9,967 bases of DNA, taken from Gammaproteobacteria bacterium. GTDB taxonomy: Bacteria > Pseudomonadota > Gammaproteobacteria > SZUA-21. The position numbers were made by a program, and so were the translations under genes. Position 1 is the first letter of the stretch. Each line of letters opens with the position of its first letter. Below the pieces are notes generated by a model, which ran no database searches, was not told the DNA's origin, and saw nothing but the letters and a program-made list of their open reading frames with translations. The stretch lies in NCBI GenBank assembly GCA_027021095.1, contig JALUUZ010000315.1:1-9967 (forward strand), in the 5' to 3' direction. Positions 1 through 5,996 of this stretch are shown piece by piece.

Positions 1-49
1 CCTTTCTCACCACCCTTCTACTGCGACGGCGCCATGGCACGCCCTGGCT

Positions 50-225
50 GGCTTTCGCTCGGTCGGCGAGCCAGCAAAGCATCTTCGGGTGGTGCGATGC
101 GTTCTATCGTGGTGGTGGTGCGTACAACGCACCCTACTTGCCTGCGCGCTCCTCGGTCGCGAAAGCCACCCATGCCGCACCCTTGCACCGTCTCGCGACG
201 AACGGTGGTGAGAAATGCGGGTTAA
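50..225. repeat. Possible dispersed intergenic repeat (low-complexity, hairpin-rich)
   Basis: This stretch has no credible gene but contains several inverted repeats. GGTGCGT at 117-123 and ACGCACC at 127-133 are perfect complements around a 3-base loop. GCTCG at 57-61 pairs with CGAGC at 67-71, flanked by GCTTT (51-55) and AAAGC (76-80). A GGTGGT-rich run lies at 109-120, and the segment ends with GAGAAATGCGGGTT near 210-223. Hairpins built on GGTGCGT/ACGCACC and tails like GAGAAATGCGGG resemble, from memory, repeats scattered between genes in many gammaproteobacteria. That it is repeated in this genome is inference, since only one copy is visible here. An open frame at 34-225 reads as Arg/Pro/Ser-rich nonsense and is not called as a gene. 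Confidence 0.35.
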
Positions 226-276
226 AGCAATTACTTTTATTGCCGCTATCAGAATAGATACTGTCCGGGCTCTATA

Positions 277-304
277 TTGGCAAGCACAATAATTGCATTA
301 TATT
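277..304 (+). promoter_or_regulatory. Sigma70-type promoter for the dynamin gene
   Basis: TTGGCA at 277-282 and TATATT at 299-304 are separated by 16 bases. Each box differs from consensus at one position. Transcription would start near base 311, giving a leader of about 100 bases before the ATG at 410. The promoter lies across or downstream of the in-frame ATG at 293, so that codon could not be the start of a transcript made from here. The sequence is AT-rich on either side, unlike the GC-richer coding DNA. Confidence 0.5.
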
Positions 305-393
305 TTTCGTCGGGCACAGGCAGCAACGAACTTCATCGTCAGAAATGCTGGATCCGGGTCAGCGCGGCCTGGCAGTGCGGCAGGTAAACAAAA

Positions 394-400
394 GGCGGAG
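394..400 (+). promoter_or_regulatory. Ribosome binding site deciding the dynamin start
   Basis: GGCGGAG ends 9 bases before the ATG at 410. The alternative in-frame ATG at 293 has no Shine-Dalgarno-like sequence in front of it. This site therefore favours the shorter protein. Confidence 0.5.
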
Positions 401-409
401 TCCTTGAGC

Positions 410-2386
410 ATGAGTGAGAGCAAGTTACGATCGACAATTCAGGCTTTCGACACATGGAAGCGACAACTGGTAGACACCATCATCAGGTTTCAGAAGTGGC
501 TTGAAGAACAAAAGCTGGATACCACTGAGGATACACTTCGCTTTATCGAAGCCCAGGAGGCACTCAGCAATGACCGGCTGACGATCGCATTCGTCGCCGA
601 ATTTTCGCGCGGCAAGACCGAGTTGATCAATGCCTTGTTCTTTTCCGACTACCAGCGCAGGCTGCTGCCTTCCGATGCGGGCCGCACCACCATGTGCCCG
701 ACAGAACTGTTCTACGACCGCGATGAGGATTCCGCTTATATCCGCCTGCTGCCGATCGAAACCCGCCTGGACGAAGAAATCAGCATCGCTGACTTCAAGG
801 CAGAGCCAATCCACTGGACGAAAATCCCCCTGGACGTCGACTCGCCGGCGCAGATGGAGGAAGCATTCCAGGAAATCGTCTGCACCAAGAAAGTCACTGC
901 CGAACAAGCCAGGAAACTAGGCCTATATTTCGAGGGCGCAGACGGAGAGGCTGAAACGAACGCCGCTGCCGAGCATGAAGAAAACATCGAAATTCCAAAA
1001 TGGCGTCATGCGCTGATCAGCTTTCCGCACCCACTGCTGAAGCAAGGACTGGTCGTCCTGGACACGCCCGGCCTGAATGCCATCGGCGCCGAACCGGAGC
1101 TGACGCTCAACATGCTGCCTTCCGCCCAGGCCGTACTGTTCGTCCTCGCCGCCGACACTGGCGTCACCCGCAGCGACCTGGATGTCTGGCAATACCATGT
1201 CGAGGGGTTCAGGCGCCACCGCCAGCACAAGGGAGTCGCTGTCGTACTGAACAAGATCGACACCCTGTGGGATGGCATCAAGCAGGACCTGGAGATCAAC
1301 AAGACACTGGATTCACAGCTGCAGAAAACCTCGTTGATGCTTGGCGTCGACCCGAATTCGATCTTTACCGTCTCGGCACAAAAAGCACTGCTTGCGAAGA
1401 TCAAAAATGACGCGGAACTGCTGGCCAAAAGCCAGCTGCCCGTCCTGGAGGACTATCTGTGCAACGAAATCCTGCCGGCACGCGAAACCATTCTGCGTGA
1501 AAACATCGTCTCGGGAATAAAAACCCTGATCGAAGAATGCCGGGTCAACCTGGCTTCGAGGCTGGAAGCCAATGAAAAACAACTCAAGGAACTGCGCGGA
1601 CTGAGTGGAAAAAACGCCGACATGATCATGCACTTGATGAAAAAAACCCGTGAAGAACAGACCACCTACGCGAAAAATGTCGAAAGCTTCAAATCAAGCC
1701 GCCTGCTGCTCAAACGCCAGGCGGCAAAGATGCTGGCTGCACTGAGTACAGAGTCTCTGGATGTATTGACCAACACCACACGCAGAGACATGATGGGCAG
1801 CTGGACTACGGTCGGGCTGAAAAAAGGCATCACGACTTTTTTCGACGGTGCACAGGAAATCATGGAGCAGGTACTCGAACATTCCGAACAAGCCCGGCGG
1901 CTGGTCAAGGCGATCTACAATAAATTTCATACCGAACACGGATTGCCCGAGATAGAACCCAAAAGCTTTTCGATGGAACGCTTCAAGCGGCGCATGGATA
2001 TGCTCTACGAAGAAGCCGAAAGTTTCCGAAAAAGCCCGATCACGACGATGACAGAGCAGAGTTTTGTCGTCAAGCGCTTCTTTATCAACTTGGTCAGCCA
2101 GGCACGCAATGTGTTTTTCAAGGCGAACCAGGCTTCCGAAGCCTGGCTGCGCGAAGTCATGAATCCACTGGTACGGCAGATCAAGGACCATAAAACAATG
2201 ATGGAAAGCCGCATCAAGACACTGCGAAAAATCAGCGAGTCACGTGACACCCTCGACCAGAAGATCGCACAACTCGAAGCAGACCAGGCCGAGTTAAAAG
2301 CCCATACCAAGATGCTCGACGAGATGCACCAGACGCTGGATCAACCCGGTCCGATCGAAACTGAAAACACGGCAAACTGTGCCTGA
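410..2386 (+). CDS. Dynamin-like GTPase (bacterial dynamin family)
   Basis: Predicted large GTPase of the dynamin superfamily, 658 residues from the ATG at 410. An upstream in-frame ATG at 293 is rejected because the promoter overlaps it and the ribosome site sits before 410. GTPase motifs appear in order: P-loop AEFSRGKT (63-70), switch I threonines in GRTTMCPTE (91-99), DTPGL (218-222), NKID (281-284) and a G5-like VSA near 321-323. The first P-loop glycine is Ala63 and the final Ser is Thr70. The rest is mostly helical, with an amphipathic stretch VVKRFFINLVSQARNVFF (553-570) that could touch membrane, and a likely coiled coil at about 595-640. There is no signal peptide or clear transmembrane segment, so it is probably cytoplasmic or peripheral to the membrane. 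Bacterial dynamins remodel or protect membranes; the specific role here is unknown. It has its own promoter and no obvious dynamin partner gene beside it. Confidence 0.85.
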   Translation: MSESKLRSTIQAFDTWKRQLVDTIIRFQKWLEEQKLDTTEDTLRFIEAQEALSNDRLTIAFVAEFSRGKTELINALFFSDYQRRLLPSDAGRTTMCPTELFYDRDEDSAYIRLLPIETRLDEEISIADFKAEPIHWTKIPLDVDSPAQMEEAFQEIVCTKKVTAEQARKLGLYFEGADGEAETNAAAEHEENIEIPKWRHALISFPHPLLKQGLVVLDTPGLNAIGAEPELTLNMLPSAQAVLFVLAADTGVTRSDLDVWQYHVEGFRRHRQHKGVAVVLNKIDTLWDGIKQDLEINKTLDSQLQKTSLMLGVDPNSIFTVSAQKALLAKIKNDAELLAKSQLPVLEDYLCNEILPARETILRENIVSGIKTLIEECRVNLASRLEANEKQLKELRGLSGKNADMIMHLMKKTREEQTTYAKNVESFKSSRLLLKRQAAKMLAALSTESLDVLTNTTRRDMMGSWTTVGLKKGITTFFDGAQEIMEQVLEHSEQARRLVKAIYNKFHTEHGLPEIEPKSFSMERFKRRMDMLYEEAESFRKSPITTMTEQSFVVKRFFINLVSQARNVFFKANQASEAWLREVMNPLVRQIKDHKTMMESRIKTLRKISESRDTLDQKIAQLEADQAELKAHTKMLDEMHQTLDQPGPIETENTANCA

Positions 2387-2400
2387 GCGGCGCAAAGGTA

Positions 2401-2430
2401 TTCCAATCGGCGCTTGCATTCGAGTATAAT
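2401..2430 (+). promoter_or_regulatory. Probable metX promoter
   Basis: A perfect TATAAT lies at 2425-2430. The best-spaced -35 is TTCCAA at 2401-2406, 18 bases upstream, and matches consensus poorly. Transcription would be expected to begin at about A2437, leaving only some 35 bases before the metX ATG. I see no MetJ-box-like repeats and no room for a SAM riboswitch in this short gap. Confidence 0.45.
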
Positions 2431-2471
2431 GCCTGCATGAGTAATCAACAGGCCCTGCGATCGAACCCACC

Positions 2472-3620
2472 ATGCCAGACAAGATTCCTGCTGACTCTGT
2501 CGGGCTAGTCACCCCCCAGACGCTGCAGTTCGACCAGCCGTTGCAGCTGGACTGCGGGCGGACGCTGGAACAGTACGAGTTGGTCTATGAAGCCTATGGC
2601 CGACTCAATGCAAACCACGACAACGCAATCCTTATCTGCCACGCACTGTCGAGCGATCATCACGTGGCCGGCTACAACAGCAAGGACGACCGCAAGCCAG
2701 GCTGGTGGGAAACCTGTGTCGGACCTGGAAAAGTCATCGACACCAACCGCTTCTACGTCATTTGCAGCAACAACCTAGGCGGCTGCAAAGGCTCTACCGG
2801 GCCCATGTCGACCAACCCGGAGACGGGAAAGCCCTTCGGCCCGGATTTCCCGATCGTCACCGTCAAGGACTGGGTACGCAGCCAGGAAGCACTGCGGCAC
2901 AAGCTGGGTATCGACAAGTGGTTTGCAGTCATCGGCGGAAGCCTGGGTGGGATGCAGGTCATTCAATGGGCGATCGACTTCCCTGAGCGCCTGCACCACG
3001 CATTGGTCATCGCCGCCGCACCAAAGCTGTCGGCACAGAATATCGCCTTCAATGAGGTCGCCCGGCAGGCGATCATGTCCGATCCGGACTTCCACCAAGG
3101 GCGCTACTACGACAAAAACACGATTCCGCGACGCGGGCTGATGCTGGCGCGTATGCTTGGCCATATCACCTACCTGTCCGACGACGCCATGCGCCACAAG
3201 TTCGGCCGGGACCTGCGCGAAGGCAAGATCAATTTCGGCTTCGATGTCAATTTCGAGGTCGAAAGCTACCTGCGCTACCAAGGAAGTTCTTTCGTCGACC
3301 GTTTCGACGCCAACACCTACCTGCTGATGACGAAGGCACTCGATTACTTCGACCCGGCAGCGGACTACGGCAACAGCCTGTCGGCAGCGTTCCGCCGCGC
3401 CCGCGCCCGCTTCCTGGTGGTCTCATTCACCAGCGACTGGCGTTTCTCACCTGCCCGCTCACGCGAGATCGTCAAAGGCCTGCTCGACAGCCGCAGACCG
3501 GTCACCTACGTCGAAATCAAGGCCGACCAGGGACATGATGCGTTCCTGATGCCTATTCCAGACTATCTCGAGGCCTTTGGCGCTTATATGCAGACAATCG
3601 CCGACGAGGCCGGACTATGA
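2472..3620 (+). CDS. metX: Homoserine O-acyltransferase MetX (probably succinyl-CoA specific)
   Basis: Transfers an acyl group from acyl-CoA to the hydroxyl of homoserine, the committed step of methionine synthesis in the cytoplasm. The 382-residue alpha/beta hydrolase has the expected nucleophile elbow GGSLGG (Ser157), Asp322 in SDWRFSP and His355 in QGHDAF. Other family blocks are NLGGCKGSTGP (101-111), APKLSAQNIAFNEVARQA (183-200) and RYQGSSFVDRFDANTYLL (268-285). The sequence closely resembles, from memory, Pseudomonas MetX. Arg324, two residues after the catalytic Asp, is a position I recall being tied to succinyl-CoA use, so the enzyme may be a homoserine O-succinyltransferase despite the usual acetyltransferase label. 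The start agrees with the family N-terminus (MPDKIPADSVGLVTPQ), yet there is no Shine-Dalgarno sequence before it. The stop overlaps metW by 4 bases. Confidence 0.95.
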   Translation: MPDKIPADSVGLVTPQTLQFDQPLQLDCGRTLEQYELVYEAYGRLNANHDNAILICHALSSDHHVAGYNSKDDRKPGWWETCVGPGKVIDTNRFYVICSNNLGGCKGSTGPMSTNPETGKPFGPDFPIVTVKDWVRSQEALRHKLGIDKWFAVIGGSLGGMQVIQWAIDFPERLHHALVIAAAPKLSAQNIAFNEVARQAIMSDPDFHQGRYYDKNTIPRRGLMLARMLGHITYLSDDAMRHKFGRDLREGKINFGFDVNFEVESYLRYQGSSFVDRFDANTYLLMTKALDYFDPAADYGNSLSAAFRRARARFLVVSFTSDWRFSPARSREIVKGLLDSRRPVTYVEIKADQGHDAFLMPIPDYLEAFGAYMQTIADEAGL

Positions 3621-4219
3621 CACTGCGCCCTGACTTAAGTATCATCAGCGAGTGGATAAGCCCTGATTCGAGTGTCCTGGATCTGGGCTGTGGCGACGGT
3701 TCGCTGCTGCACTTTCTGCAGCGGCAGCGCAATGTATTCGGCTATGGTCTCGAAATCGATCCGCGCAATATCCTGCACTGTATCCGCTCACAGGTCAACG
3801 TGATTCAGACAGACCTGGATGCAGGACTGGCCGAGTTCGACAACCAGTCCTTCGACTTTGTCATCATGACGCAGACACTGCAGGCCATACGCCGCCCTGA
3901 CATGCTGATCGAGGAAATGCTGCGCGTCGGGCGCGAGGGTATCGTCACCTTCCCGAATTTCGGACACTGGAAGACACGTCTCTACCTGGGACTGGGGGGG
4001 CGCATGCCGGTGACCCGGTGCCTGCCGAACAAGTGGTATGACACGCCGAATATTCACCTGTGCACGATCAAGGATTTCGAGCTGTTCTGCCAGCAACGAA
4101 AGATTCATATCATCAAGCGCTCGGTCGTCAACGTCGACCACGAGGTGACCTGGGCCACGCGCCTGTTCCCGAACCTGCTCGGTGAAATCGCGCTGTATCA
4201 CTTCAAACGTGAGAAGTAA
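3617..4219 (+). CDS. metW: Methionine biosynthesis protein MetW (class I methyltransferase fold)
   Basis: A 200-residue protein of the MetW family, which is almost always encoded directly after metX in proteobacteria. The SAM-binding motif I is VLDLGCGDGS (20-29), followed by the acidic strand end GLEID (44-48). Family blocks TFPNFGHWKTR (about 112-122) and LPNKWYDTPNIHLCT are present. The ATG overlaps the metX stop (ATGA), so the two are almost certainly co-transcribed and translationally coupled. MetW is thought to support MetX activity in the O-acylhomoserine route; a true methyltransferase substrate is not established. A run of seven G at 3994-4000 encodes part of LGLGGRMP and the frame stays open through it. 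The gene ends before an AT-rich spacer. Confidence 0.93.
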   Translation: MTLRPDLSIISEWISPDSSVLDLGCGDGSLLHFLQRQRNVFGYGLEIDPRNILHCIRSQVNVIQTDLDAGLAEFDNQSFDFVIMTQTLQAIRRPDMLIEEMLRVGREGIVTFPNFGHWKTRLYLGLGGRMPVTRCLPNKWYDTPNIHLCTIKDFELFCQQRKIHIIKRSVVNVDHEVTWATRLFPNLLGEIALYHFKREK

Positions 4220-4291
4220 TGCCTATCTAATTGATTATTAAGAATATATTACCCATGCCAAACCAGGATTTATAAGCTATAGTTTAAGAAA

Positions 4292-4322
4292 GCCTTGGAA
4301 TAAGCCTGTGATTTACCAAGGC
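4292..4322. other. Hairpin in the metW-DUF4426 spacer
   Basis: GCCTTGG at 4292-4298 and CCAAGGC at 4316-4322 are perfect complements. An inner TAA/TTA pair (4301-4303 with 4313-4315) extends the stem past a two-base bulge, leaving a loop of about 9 bases. It starts 73 bases after the metW stop. No T tract follows on the + strand, so it is not a textbook intrinsic terminator. It could stabilise the metXW transcript end or be an operator. The rest of the 259-base spacer (4220-4478) is AT-rich and shows no gene. Confidence 0.3.
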
Positions 4323-4374
4323 AGGCGGCACTGACAAACAGCCGCTCACAAACAGGCAACACCAGCTGTCACAT

Positions 4375-4380
4375 TATAAT
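4375..4380 (+). promoter_or_regulatory. Possible -10 box for the DUF4426 gene
   Basis: A perfect TATAAT lies 98 bases before the DUF4426 start. No good -35 sits 16-18 bases upstream, and there is no extended TG motif, so an activator or a different sigma factor may be needed, or the match may be chance. Confidence 0.3.
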
Positions 4381-4467
4381 CGTCAACTATCCACAAACCG
4401 GGCCGGAAAATGGCATTGAATCCCACTGATTCAACGGGCCAGACACCGGCGACAGACAGTCTGCTAC

Positions 4468-4472
4468 AGGAG
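4468..4472 (+). promoter_or_regulatory. Ribosome binding site deciding the DUF4426 start
   Basis: AGGAG ends 6 bases before the ATG at 4479. The longer in-frame start at 4410 lacks such a site and would put polar residues ahead of the signal peptide. Confidence 0.7.
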
Positions 4473-4478
4473 TCAATT

Positions 4479-4934
4479 ATGGTAACCAGTAACAAAGTAC
4501 TCTTTTTCGTATTAGCCACCGTGCTCATCAGTTTCAGCAGCCATGCAAAAAACAACGTGAACAGCAAAGAGTTCGGCGACTATATCGTTCTCTTCAACAC
4601 GCTGCCGTCCAACTTCCTGTCACCGGACATCGCCAAGCGCTATAACCTGACACGCAGCCGGAACCGTATTCTGCTCAATATCGTGGTGAAGAAGAAGACT
4701 ACGGGAGACAAGGCAAAACCGGTGCAGGCCAAGGTCAATGCTATTGCCACCAACCTGACAGGGCAGTTGAAAAAAACAACGATGCGGGCAATTCATGACG
4801 GCACAGGCATCTATTACCTCGGGGAATTCAGCGTCGCCAATGCAGAACGCCTGAATTTCAAGGTCGATGTCACTCCGAAAGCCGGGAACAAAACCTACGT
4901 GGTTACATTCAAAAAGAAATTTATGATCAAATAG
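4479..4934 (+). CDS. DUF4426 family exported protein
   Basis: A 151-residue protein that I recognise as the DUF4426 family, of unknown function. The ATG at 4479 is chosen over 4410 because AGGAG lies 6 bases before it and because it puts a signal peptide exactly at the N-terminus: a short basic start (K6), a hydrophobic core of residues 7-19 and a likely signal peptidase I site after SHA (21-23). The mature protein is small, basic and predicted beta-rich, so it is probably periplasmic. Family-like blocks include FGDYIVLFNTLPSNFL (residues 32-47), RSRNRILLNIVV and IYYLGEFSV. There are no cysteines in the mature part and no catalytic motif visible. From memory, DUF4426 genes recur near metX-metW in gammaproteobacteria, and that is the context here. 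Whether it acts in methionine metabolism is unknown. The 259-base spacer and its own -10 candidate suggest it may be transcribed separately. Confidence 0.8.
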   Translation: MVTSNKVLFFVLATVLISFSSHAKNNVNSKEFGDYIVLFNTLPSNFLSPDIAKRYNLTRSRNRILLNIVVKKKTTGDKAKPVQAKVNAIATNLTGQLKKTTMRAIHDGTGIYYLGEFSVANAERLNFKVDVTPKAGNKTYVVTFKKKFMIK

Positions 4935-4978
4935 GCCTGTATTCAGCGGTAAACAGCAATGCGGGCTGTGAAAAGGCC

Positions 4979-5049
4979 TTTCCCCTGAATCTGCGGCCGG
5001 CGCCGTGTGAATACGGGCCTGGGGTCGAAAATCCGTGATTCAGGGGAAA
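4979..5049. terminator. Long inverted repeat, possible bidirectional terminator
   Basis: TTTCCCCTGAATC at 4979-4991 and GATTCAGGGGAAA at 5037-5049 are perfect 13-base complements. Beyond them the stem can grow by four more pairs (4993-4996 with 5033-5036) after a single-base bulge, around a GC-rich loop of about 36 bases. The repeat sits between the convergent DUF4426 and HU genes, 44 bases after one stop and 55 bases from the other, which fits a shared terminator. It lacks a long T tract on either strand, and the loop is larger than usual, so a small structured RNA or mobile palindromic element remains possible. Confidence 0.45.
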
Positions 5050-5104
5050 ATGCAGTATTTCTGCTGCACTCAAAGGCAAAATTCGTACATCGAAATCACT
5101 GGGT

Positions 5105-5452
5105 TTATTTAACCATTTCCTTCAGTGCCTTCAACGGTAAGGCTTTGACCACGGTCGATGCCGGCTTGGCCTTGAACACGGTCTCTTCGCCAGTAAATGG
5201 ATTGATTCCCTTACGGGCTTTTGTCGCCGGCTTCTTCCTGGTCTTGATTTTCAAAAGCCCCGGCAAAGTAAACTCGCCAACGGCTCCTTTCTTGATATGA
5301 CGATTGATCAGAATCGCAAGCTCATCGAATACCGCTGCCACCTGTTTTTTCGACAGGTCTGTTTTTTCGGCGAGTTCCGAAAGTATCTGTGTCTTCGTCA
5401 TCTTGGTTTTGACGCCTGTAATCTTCGGTGCTGTTTTCTTCTTTGCTGCCAT
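5105..5452 (-). CDS. HU/IHF family DNA-binding protein, divergent type with Lys-rich N-terminus
   Basis: A 115-residue basic protein of the HU/IHF fold, expected to bind and bend DNA as a dimer in the nucleoid. After a Lys-rich extension (about residues 1-18), the helical dimer core begins at MTKTQILSELAEKTDLSKKQ (18-37). The DNA-binding arm carries GINPFTGEE (82-90), where Pro85 is the position that intercalates into DNA in HU. The C-terminal helix ends at LKALKEMVK. It differs from canonical 90-residue HU in the extension and in replacing the VGFGTF strand with LPGLLKI (63-69), so it is probably an accessory paralogue, not the main HU. GGGAG on the minus strand, 7 bases before the ATG, supports the start. 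It converges on the DUF4426 gene and has its own promoter candidate. Confidence 0.9.
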   Translation of the reverse strand: MAAKKKTAPKITGVKTKMTKTQILSELAEKTDLSKKQVAAVFDELAILINRHIKKGAVGEFTLPGLLKIKTRKKPATKARKGINPFTGEETVFKAKPASTVVKALPLKALKEMVK

Positions 5453-5459
5453 GGTATTA

Positions 5460-5464
5460 CTCCC
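5460..5464 (-). promoter_or_regulatory. Ribosome binding site of the HU-family gene
   Basis: CTCCC on the + strand reads GGGAG on the minus strand, 7 bases before the HU-family ATG, and fixes that start. Confidence 0.6.
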
Positions 5465-5563
5465 AATTGTTTAACCAATATATTGTTACTGAAGTTTTGC
5501 CCTTTCCAGGATGACGATACGTTGTTACGACGATGGTCGACCAGCACCCTGAAAATTACTGTA

Positions 5564-5591
5564 TTTATAGCATATCGTATGAAATAGGCAA
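5564..5591 (-). promoter_or_regulatory. Promoter for the HU-family gene
   Basis: On the minus strand, TTGCCT (5586-5591) and TATAAA (5564-5569) are 16 bases apart. Transcription would begin near 5557, giving a leader of about 105 bases. A perfect 10-base palindrome TGGTCGACCA at 5534-5543 lies just downstream of the expected start and could be a regulator site. The rest of the 5453-5740 gap is AT-rich and shows no gene. Confidence 0.4.
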
Positions 5592-5677
5592 AGGTTTTTG
5601 CAATAAAATGCAGTTTTTTATGTGCCACTCCACACATGCTCAAGATAACCTGCAAGCTGCTGCACGATGCGGACGGC

Positions 5678-5706
5678 AGGACAAGGCTGGAAAAACGCGC
5701 TATGAT
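5678..5706 (+). promoter_or_regulatory. Possible promoter for the small membrane protein
   Basis: AGGACA (5678-5683) and TATGAT (5701-5706) are 17 bases apart, matching the sigma70 boxes at four and five of six positions. Transcription would start near 5713, about 28 bases before the ATG at 5741. This would exclude the in-frame upstream ATG codons at 5636 and 5702 as starts. Confidence 0.35.
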
Positions 5707-5740
5707 AACAAGCCTTGTTCATTACTTAGGAAAACGAAAA

Positions 5741-5977
5741 ATGCTGGCCTGGCTTGATGGAATTCCATTGATTATTCTTGTGATTCTGGCGATTGCACTT
5801 GGCGGGGCACCGTTCCAGCCCGAACCTCACCTGGTTGAGAAAACCCGGATGCTGTTCGATGGCACCTTGTCACGGTGGATCGATATCTTCGACCTGGTAT
5901 TGCACTCCTCACCGCTGCTGTTGCTGCTGCTGAAGGGCTTTCGCGAAGCGACGAAGAAAAAAACGCCCTGCGAATAA
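5741..5977 (+). CDS. Small two-helix inner-membrane protein (often labelled 'RND transporter')
   Basis: A 78-residue protein with two hydrophobic segments, about residues 8-24 and 47-66. They are joined by a conserved-looking loop GGAPFQPEPHLVEKTRML (21-38) and followed by a basic tail (KGFREATKKK). From memory, similar proteins of about 70 residues, with APF.PEPHL.EK..ML and IDIFDL.LH..P blocks, are common in gammaproteobacteria and are often named RND transporter. That name is not credible for function: RND pumps are about 1000 residues and this has no pump domain. The start at 5741 is preferred over in-frame ATG codons upstream because AGGA (5728-5731) lies 9 bases before it and the protein then begins just before its first helix. 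It converges on yaaA with only 19 bases between stops. Its role is unknown. Confidence 0.75.
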   Translation: MLAWLDGIPLIILVILAIALGGAPFQPEPHLVEKTRMLFDGTLSRWIDIFDLVLHSSPLLLLLLKGFREATKKKTPCE

Positions 5978-5996
5978 CCACCAGCAACCGCCGACT

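Noticed and set aside
34..225. Open frame of 63 codons at the left end
   Set aside because: No ribosome site, biased Arg/Pro/Ser content, no recognisable motif, and it lies on hairpin-rich repeat-like DNA.
425..907. Minus-strand open frame (160 codons) inside the dynamin gene
   Set aside because: It overlaps the P-loop coding region of a well-supported gene and shows no motif or start signal.
410..2386. Dynamin gene as part of an antiphage or other defence island
   Set aside because: Some bacterial dynamins act in defence, but the neighbours here are housekeeping genes and no mobile or defence markers are present.
3994..4000. Run of seven G in metW as a possible frameshift or phase-variation tract
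   Set aside because: The frame is intact through the run and the downstream MetW blocks are normal; seven bases is short for phase variation.
5007..5300. Plus-strand open frame (97 codons) opposite the HU-family gene
   Set aside because: It is antisense to a clear HU-family gene and begins inside the 4979-5049 inverted repeat.
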